Below, in pieces: positions 7,204-11,189 of a stretch of DNA of 11,189 nucleotides. The position numbers and the translations under genes are program-made. The notes under the pieces were generated by a model. The model ran no database searches. It was not told where the DNA came from and saw only the letters and a list, made by a program, of their open reading frames with translations. The first letter of the stretch is position 1, and each line of letters starts with the position of its first letter. Location of the stretch: the NCBI GenBank assembly GCA_009785015.1, contig WQXD01000091.1, positions 1 to 11,189 of the forward strand, in the 5' to 3' direction. This DNA is from Oscillospiraceae bacterium (GTDB lineage: Bacteria; Bacillota_A; Clostridia; Oscillospirales; WRJC01).

Positions 7204-8757
7204 ATGGAAAGAAATAATCGGATTTTATTGACAATATGTATACCGTTGATCATCATTTTATCTTTATCCGCTGTCGGGTGCAACAGCGAAAACCCGAAAA
7301 ATCCCGAAACTATCAAATCCGGCGAAGCAAACATAAAAGATTCGGCGGATTCGGACTCAGGGCTGCAAGCCGCACAAGAAGGCGGTCCCGAGCTGCCCGA
7401 CATGGATTTCGGCGGGGAGGAAATCAAATTTTTAGTCAAAGAGGAAGGCGGGGGGATAACCAGGTGGACTTCCGTCGAGGTGTATGCAGAAGAGCAAAAC
7501 GGCGAATTGATAAACGACGCGGTGTATATGCGCAATATCGCAATTGAGGAAAAATATAATACAAAAATCACGCGGGAATATTCGCCGGCGGGCGGCGCCA
7601 ATTCATTTGACATGTTCAGAAAAATAAACACATTGGTTCTTGCCGCCGACGACACCTACGACATAGTGATGCCCACTCTTGAAGACTCGGCGCGCATGGC
7701 GCAGGAAGGAATATATCAAAACCTAAACGCCCTGCCGCATATCGACCTGTCAAAACCGTGGTGGAACCAAAAGATACTTGAAACGACCGCTCTTAACAAC
7801 AAGGCGTTTTTCGCCACGGGGGATATAAGCCTTTTGTCGATGCAGGCCACATATACCATGCTCTTCAACAAAGCCGCCCACCAGATGCTTGAGTTTGAAG
7901 ATATGTATCAGATCGTCAGAGGGGGCAAATGGACTATTGACAAATTGATTGAAATGAGCAGAAGCTGCGCCGCCGACCTCAATTCGGACGGCGTGATAAA
8001 CGACCTCGACCGCAGCGGGCTTGTATGTATCCACAATTTATGCAGATCGTTATACGCCGCATCGGGTGAAAAACTTGTGGATATAAGCCCGAACGGTGAA
8101 TTTGAACTGACGGTAAAAAATCCAAGGTCGATAGACGTTTTGGATAAAATATATGAATTGTTTGAAGAGCGCGGAAAGTCCATATTTATAACGTCAGACG
8201 AAAAAATCAGAAGCGCGGCCGTGAAAGGCATGGATCATGTGAATCTCGGAGCGCAGGTGTTTGCCGGCGGAGGGGCGCTGTTTTTGATGGGAACCATGCA
8301 GAATGTGCCGTATATGCGCGAAATGGAAACGGACTTCGGCATACTTCCGCTGCCAAAATATGACGAAAAACAAAAAGACTATAATTCGTTTGTGCATACA
8401 TGGGCGGCAAGTTCCTGCGGCATACTGATAACTGCGAAAAATCCCGAGCGTTCGGCGGTTATACTGGAGGAAATGGCATATCAGTCCATGAAATCCGTCA
8501 CCCCCGTATATTATGATTTATCGCTCAAAACAAAATTCGCGCGCGACGAAGAATCCGCGGAAATGCTTGATGTGATATTCCAAAACAGGGTATGCGATTT
8601 GGGTTATTTGTATAACATAGGCGGATTTGTGACAGGGCTTGAAGATCTGGTGTATGTCAAGCGGCAAAACAATTTTGTGTCTTTCATAGAGGCAAACGAA
8701 GGCAAGGCCCAGGGCGAACTCGATAATATAATAGAGAGTTACGCAAAAATAAACTGA
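7204..8757 (+). CDS. Extracellular solute-binding lipoprotein (ABC importer type, SBP-2)
   Basis: From the ATG at 7204 the protein has 517 residues. It has a hydrophobic signal core at about 7-22 and a lipobox ending in Cys26 (AVGC), then a Ser/Asp/Gly-rich linker. The mature domain shares ordered blocks with SBP-1: INDAVYMRNIAIEEKYN, SKPWWNQ (183-189), VRGGKWTIDKL, and a near-identical GILPLPKYDEKQ. An EF-hand-type calcium loop lies at about 258-269 (D258, N260, D262, N266, D269). The C-terminal PVYYDLSLKTKFARDEESAEMLD block also has a match in SBP-1. It should capture a solute outside the cell for an ABC importer encoded elsewhere. It lies 47 bases after the GRE gene, so the captured solute may be the GRE substrate or its precursor. 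An in-frame TTG at 7195 would add three residues but is poorly spaced from the ribosome binding site. Confidence 0.85.
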   Translation: MERNNRILLTICIPLIIILSLSAVGCNSENPKNPETIKSGEANIKDSADSDSGLQAAQEGGPELPDMDFGGEEIKFLVKEEGGGITRWTSVEVYAEEQNGELINDAVYMRNIAIEEKYNTKITREYSPAGGANSFDMFRKINTLVLAADDTYDIVMPTLEDSARMAQEGIYQNLNALPHIDLSKPWWNQKILETTALNNKAFFATGDISLLSMQATYTMLFNKAAHQMLEFEDMYQIVRGGKWTIDKLIEMSRSCAADLNSDGVINDLDRSGLVCIHNLCRSLYAASGEKLVDISPNGEFELTVKNPRSIDVLDKIYELFEERGKSIFITSDEKIRSAAVKGMDHVNLGAQVFAGGGALFLMGTMQNVPYMREMETDFGILPLPKYDEKQKDYNSFVHTWAASSCGILITAKNPERSAVILEEMAYQSMKSVTPVYYDLSLKTKFARDEESAEMLDVIFQNRVCDLGYLYNIGGFVTGLEDLVYVKRQNNFVSFIEANEGKAQGELDNIIESYAKIN

Positions 8758-8788
8758 TTTTTTGTATTTTTAGGGAGGGTAAATTAAT

Positions 8789-9748
8789 ATGACACCGCGC
8801 GAAAAATTTATAAAGGCGTTAAAACGCGAAAAATTTACAGGGCATGTACCGCATTTCGAGCTTGTATTTTTTCTTACTATGGAGTCAATCGGCAAAGTCC
8901 ATCCGAGTCACAGAAATTACGGACAATGGAATCAGATGTCCAAAAACGAACGCAAACAGCATATACGCGATATAGCGTTATGTCATACGGAAATAGCGGA
9001 AAAATATAATCACTTTGCTATATTCGTGCATCCGAATCCGCATACCGAAGAAGTGATGACGGCGATCCATGAAGAAATCAGGGAATTGAGCGGCGACAAA
9101 TATTTTCTCCTGTCGTATTCGGACCCCACCCTATCCATACCGAACGGAAACAACATGGTCGACTTTTCGGTTGATCTGTATGAGCGCCCGGAAAAAATAC
9201 ACGAACAGCTGAAACGCAATTTGGAAAACGAAATAAAAAGATGCGATTTCTGGAAAAAACACGGCGGTTTGGTCGACGGATTCGGTATGTGCAGCGACTA
9301 TTGTTTCAATGTCAACTGCTTTTTTACTCCGGAACTGTTCGACGAGTTTATAACGCCGTATTTATCCGAAATAATAGCGTATTTCAGAAGCAGCGGATTT
9401 TACTCCATCAAACACACAGACGGCAATATCAACGGTATCGTGCAAAAAATGGTGGATTGCAAACCCGACGCGATCCATTCGATTGACCCGCAAGGCGGCG
9501 TTGACTTGAAAACGATAAAAAAGCAGTACGGCGACAAAGTCTGCCTGATAGGAAATGTCAACTGCGGATTGATGCAAACCGGCACAATCGAGGAAATGGA
9601 AGCCGACGTGAGGCGTTCTTTGCGCGACGGCATGGAGGGCGGGTATGGTTATATCTTCTCGACGTCAAACTGCGTTTTTACGGGGCTTGAATTGGACAGG
9701 TACGAGAAAATGCACAAAATCTGGCGTGAAGAAGGCATATATAAGTGA
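8789..9748 (+). CDS. URO-D family protein with likely zinc-methyltransferase site, 319 aa
   Basis: The opening MTPREKFIKALKREK is the classic N terminus of URO-D-family methyltransferase-like proteins. Further blocks are a helix-strand pattern through FFTPELFDEFITPYL (178-191), KHTDGN (208-213) with His209, DAIHSIDPQGGVDL (227-240), GNVNCG (255-260) with Cys259, and STSNCVFTG (291-299) with Cys295. His209, Cys259 and Cys295 resemble the His/Cys ligand set that holds zinc and activates a thiol or methyl acceptor in MtaA/MtbA-type enzymes, though the HTDG form is common in uncharacterised members. It has the usual length for the family. GGAGG at 8774-8778 supports the start, and the gap to SBP-2 is 31 bases. 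It is the last gene of the rightward operon. Methyl transfer is an inference; no corrinoid protein is encoded nearby. Confidence 0.82.
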   Translation: MTPREKFIKALKREKFTGHVPHFELVFFLTMESIGKVHPSHRNYGQWNQMSKNERKQHIRDIALCHTEIAEKYNHFAIFVHPNPHTEEVMTAIHEEIRELSGDKYFLLSYSDPTLSIPNGNNMVDFSVDLYERPEKIHEQLKRNLENEIKRCDFWKKHGGLVDGFGMCSDYCFNVNCFFTPELFDEFITPYLSEIIAYFRSSGFYSIKHTDGNINGIVQKMVDCKPDAIHSIDPQGGVDLKTIKKQYGDKVCLIGNVNCGLMQTGTIEEMEADVRRSLRDGMEGGYGYIFSTSNCVFTGLELDRYEKMHKIWREEGIYK

Positions 9749-9775
9749 AGCTTGACCGGACAGGCATCGGCTTCA
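9746..9775. terminator. Possible weak bidirectional hairpin between convergent genes
   Basis: TGAAGC (9746-9751, including the URO-D gene stop codon) is complementary to GCTTCA (9770-9775), with an 18-base loop. It lies exactly where the rightward operon and the leftward MazG-like gene converge. There is no T-run on either strand, so efficient intrinsic termination is doubtful. Confidence 0.25.
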
Positions 9776-9776
9776 A

Positions 9777-10088
9777 TTAAGATTTGCATGAATCCTCCGA
9801 TAAATATTGGCTCAATCTTTCAAATTTATATTCGATACGTTTCCGAAGCGCATCGTCGTTTATGCCGAGAACAAGCCGCATTTGCGCCAGCATCATTTCC
9901 ACATCGGCGATTTCATCCAAAATATTATCGGCCGTTTCGGGCTGCGGCGTTCGGTTGATGTACTTCTGGAGAGCGACAATCAATTCCGCGCATTCTTCCA
10001 CCGTTTGACCGACCTGCGCGTTTATGCCCCAGCGGTCAAGGGCGGTCTGCATTATTTTTATTTCTTCTTCGCCAAACTGCACTATCAT
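9777..10088 (-). CDS. MazG-like nucleotide pyrophosphohydrolase
   Basis: A 103-residue all-alpha protein of the MazG-like / all-alpha NTP-PPase superfamily, expected to hydrolyse nucleoside triphosphates or dNTPs to monophosphate and pyrophosphate with magnesium, and probably acting as a dimer or tetramer in the cytosol. The metal-binding signature is clear: VEECAEL gives Glu31, Glu32 and Glu35 (EExxE), and DEIADVEMM gives Glu59 and Asp62 (ExxD). The length suits a single-domain member, not the two-domain MazG. The start is supported by AAAGGTGA at 10103-10096, seven bases upstream. It follows the UlaG-like gene by 60 bases on the same strand and converges on the catabolic operon, so it is probably housekeeping rather than part of the pathway. 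The exact nucleotide substrate is unknown. Confidence 0.85.
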   Translation of the reverse strand: MIVQFGEEEIKIMQTALDRWGINAQVGQTVEECAELIVALQKYINRTPQPETADNILDEIADVEMMLAQMRLVLGINDDALRKRIEYKFERLSQYLSEDSCKS

Positions 10089-10111
10089 TTGCTTATCACC
10101 TTTACTTTATT

Positions 10112-10145
10112 CTGAAATATCGGGAATCCACGAATATATTTTCAG
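10112..10145 (-). other. Intergenic hairpin between the UlaG-like and MazG-like genes
   Basis: CTGAAATAT (10112-10120) pairs with ATATTTTCAG (10136-10145) with a single bulged base and a 15-base loop. It lies just after the stop codon of the UlaG-like gene and before the MazG ribosome binding site. No T-run follows, so readthrough is likely; it may be a processing or stability element. Confidence 0.3.
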
Positions 10146-10148
10146 CCA

Positions 10149-10937
10149 TCAGACAAATATCTCAATCCATTCTGCGCTCGCTTGTTGGCATATTACCGGA
10201 ATTTCAGGATATCTTTGCCGCATAAGCGACATGAAAGGATTTGTATTTACCTCAGATGAAATGGGCGGGAAAGTATCGTCGATATGGTTCAAAAATATTT
10301 TTTTCGGTTGCAGACGCTCCACAAAACGCATAGCATATTTATTGATATCCGAACGTCCCTGCAACGGCATTATGAGCAGATCAGCGCTTTTTGGATAATT
10401 TGTGTTATCATCCAAATTCAAACTGCCCATCAGAAGTATGCGTTTACACGATACGCTGATATCGTATATGACCGTTTCACCGGCCTCGACGCATTGCCTG
10501 TTCTCTTTGGCCATATAAATGAAATTAACCCAGTCGGATAAGATACGCATGTTAAAGAGCGTTTTTATAATAATCCCCATATCAAAAACTATATGCTTCC
10601 CCTTGAGCACACGCACTTCAAACGGTACAAAACTTAAAACATCACCCGGAATAATTTTGTGTATGCGAGCTTCATCAACCCCTTTTGCAATCAGCGTTTC
10701 ACACGGTTTCGCCGTGCAATGGACTGCAGCCTCACCATCGCCTTGTTTCAAAATATTCGGTATATCGACGATATGGTCGAGATGACCATGCGTGACGAAT
10801 ATATTATCTGATGCGGAAAGTTCTTCCATAGAGGGCTTGAAAAGTTTATCGTTCAATGAAAAAAACGGGTCAAAAAGTAACTGCGTTCCATTATGTTCGA
10901 GCAGAATTGTTGCCGTTCCATACCATTTCAACTTCAT
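10149..10937 (-). CDS. Metallo-beta-lactamase-fold hydrolase, UlaG-like
   Basis: From the ATG at 10937 the protein has 262 residues and begins MKLKWYGTATILLEHNG, the usual first strand of UlaG/YtkL-type metal hydrolases. The metal motif is THGHLDH (49-55), giving His50, His52, Asp54 and His55; further likely ligands are His115 (KGKHIVFD) and His218 (FLNHIDD). LLFDPFF (20-26) is the conserved second strand. Such enzymes hydrolyse phosphodiesters, lactones or esters with two metal ions (UlaG itself opens L-ascorbate-6-phosphate lactone), but the substrate here is not evident. The frame stays open upstream to an ATG at 10967 and a GTG at 11000. I prefer 10937 because of the family N terminus and a predicted promoter whose start site would fall near 10968. 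The ribosome binding site is weak for every candidate. It is transcribed toward the MazG-like gene and is probably not part of the GRE pathway. Confidence 0.85.
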   Translation of the reverse strand: MKLKWYGTATILLEHNGTQLLFDPFFSLNDKLFKPSMEELSASDNIFVTHGHLDHIVDIPNILKQGDGEAAVHCTAKPCETLIAKGVDEARIHKIIPGDVLSFVPFEVRVLKGKHIVFDMGIIIKTLFNMRILSDWVNFIYMAKENRQCVEAGETVIYDISVSCKRILLMGSLNLDDNTNYPKSADLLIMPLQGRSDINKYAMRFVERLQPKKIFLNHIDDTFPPISSEVNTNPFMSLMRQRYPEIPVICQQASAEWIEIFV

Positions 10938-10974
10938 ATGTTTTACTTCAATCCCCAAAGTTTTCATTGTATTT

Positions 10975-11002
10975 ATTATATAACTTTTAAAGCAAAACAC
11001 AA
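10975..11002 (-). promoter_or_regulatory. Putative sigma-A promoter of the UlaG-like / MazG-like pair
   Basis: On the minus strand TTGTGT (11002-10997) is followed after 16 bases by a perfect TATAAT (10980-10975). Transcription would start near 10968, which argues against the upstream GTG at 11000 as a translation start. Confidence 0.5.
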
Positions 11003-11153
11003 GGGAATACGCAAACTCCGTGGCCCCGATATACCCTTTGAGCTCCGCGCGGTGCTATCCTTCTTCTATGGTAATCGCTTAAAAAAAGAATCAAGACCGG
11101 ACGGTAGGGAAAACGGAGAAAATGAGATTTTCGGCGTTGGCCGCATCGACCCT
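11002..11153. other. Possible structured element, no convincing gene
   Basis: No ORF in this right-hand end looks protein-like. Several nested complementary segments are visible by eye: AGGG (11002-11005) with CCCT (11150-11153), CTCCGT (11016-11021) with ACGGAG (11113-11118), CCC (11025-11027) with GGG (11107-11109), ACC (11033-11035) with GGT (11103-11105), and CTTTGA (11036-11041) with TCAAG (11091-11095). Together they could form one long irregular hairpin, which may be a structured RNA or a leader of a gene beyond the window. Strand cannot be told, and the pairing has not been tested against shuffled sequence. I could not match it to a named RNA family. Confidence 0.2.
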
Positions 11154-11189
11154 GTACCGCGTTAGTTTCTTCTTGAACGTTAGCTCTCC

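Noticed and set aside
7179..7655. A 158-codon open frame on the minus strand
   Set aside because: It is antisense to the start of SBP-2, whose signal peptide and lipobox are clearly in the plus frame.
1907..9748. Reading the two URO-D proteins as haem biosynthesis genes
   Set aside because: No other haem gene is nearby, the lengths and motifs differ from HemE, and the context is catabolic.
10893..11165. A 90-codon open frame on the plus strand at the right end
   Set aside because: It overlaps the start of the UlaG-like gene and its promoter, has no ribosome binding site and shows no recognisable domain.
11091..11189. A short open minus-strand frame that could be the C terminus of a gene to the right
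   Set aside because: It has only 32 residues before a stop with no family signal; other frames are equally open over so short a stretch.

Overview
The window looks like chromosomal DNA of an anaerobic, low-to-mid-GC Firmicute of the class Clostridia, probably an uncultured gut or sediment lineage. The basis is the strong AGGAGG-type ribosome binding sites, the Gram-positive type lipoproteins, the oxygen-sensitive glycyl radical enzyme and the close packing of genes. Genus cannot be told from the sequence alone. No rRNA, tRNA, CRISPR array, transposase or phage gene was seen.

Layout: a divergent catabolic-looking locus fills about 1-9748 and is driven from one AT-rich intergenic region (4230-4354). 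The leftward arm encodes, in transcription order, an NAD(P)-dependent epimerase/dehydratase, a 421-residue URO-D-like protein, a lipoprotein solute-binding protein, and the N-terminal part of a small membrane protein that runs off the left edge. The rightward arm encodes a stand-alone pyruvate-kinase C-terminal-domain protein, a 734-residue glycyl radical enzyme (GRE), a second solute-binding lipoprotein paralogous to the first, and a 319-residue URO-D-family protein with a likely zinc site. Each arm therefore carries one binding lipoprotein and one URO-D-family protein. A perfect 14-bp palindrome (ACATAAATTTATGT, 4307-4320) overlaps the likely rightward promoter and is a good operator candidate.

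A convergent, probably unrelated leftward pair follows (9777-about 11000): a UlaG-like metallo-beta-lactamase-fold hydrolase with its own promoter, then a MazG-like nucleotide pyrophosphohydrolase. The last about 190 bases hold no convincing gene but contain complementary segments that could fold into a long irregular hairpin.

Working model (inference): the lipoproteins capture a small organic solute, possibly a sugar derivative or a methylated compound. The GRE cleaves or eliminates from it by radical chemistry, while the URO-D-family proteins and the dehydrogenase process methyl groups or intermediates. No GRE-activating radical-SAM enzyme, ABC permease, corrinoid protein or regulator is in the window, so the substrate and pathway stay open. 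The GRE / PK-C / paired URO-D combination is the best candidate here for an undescribed system.
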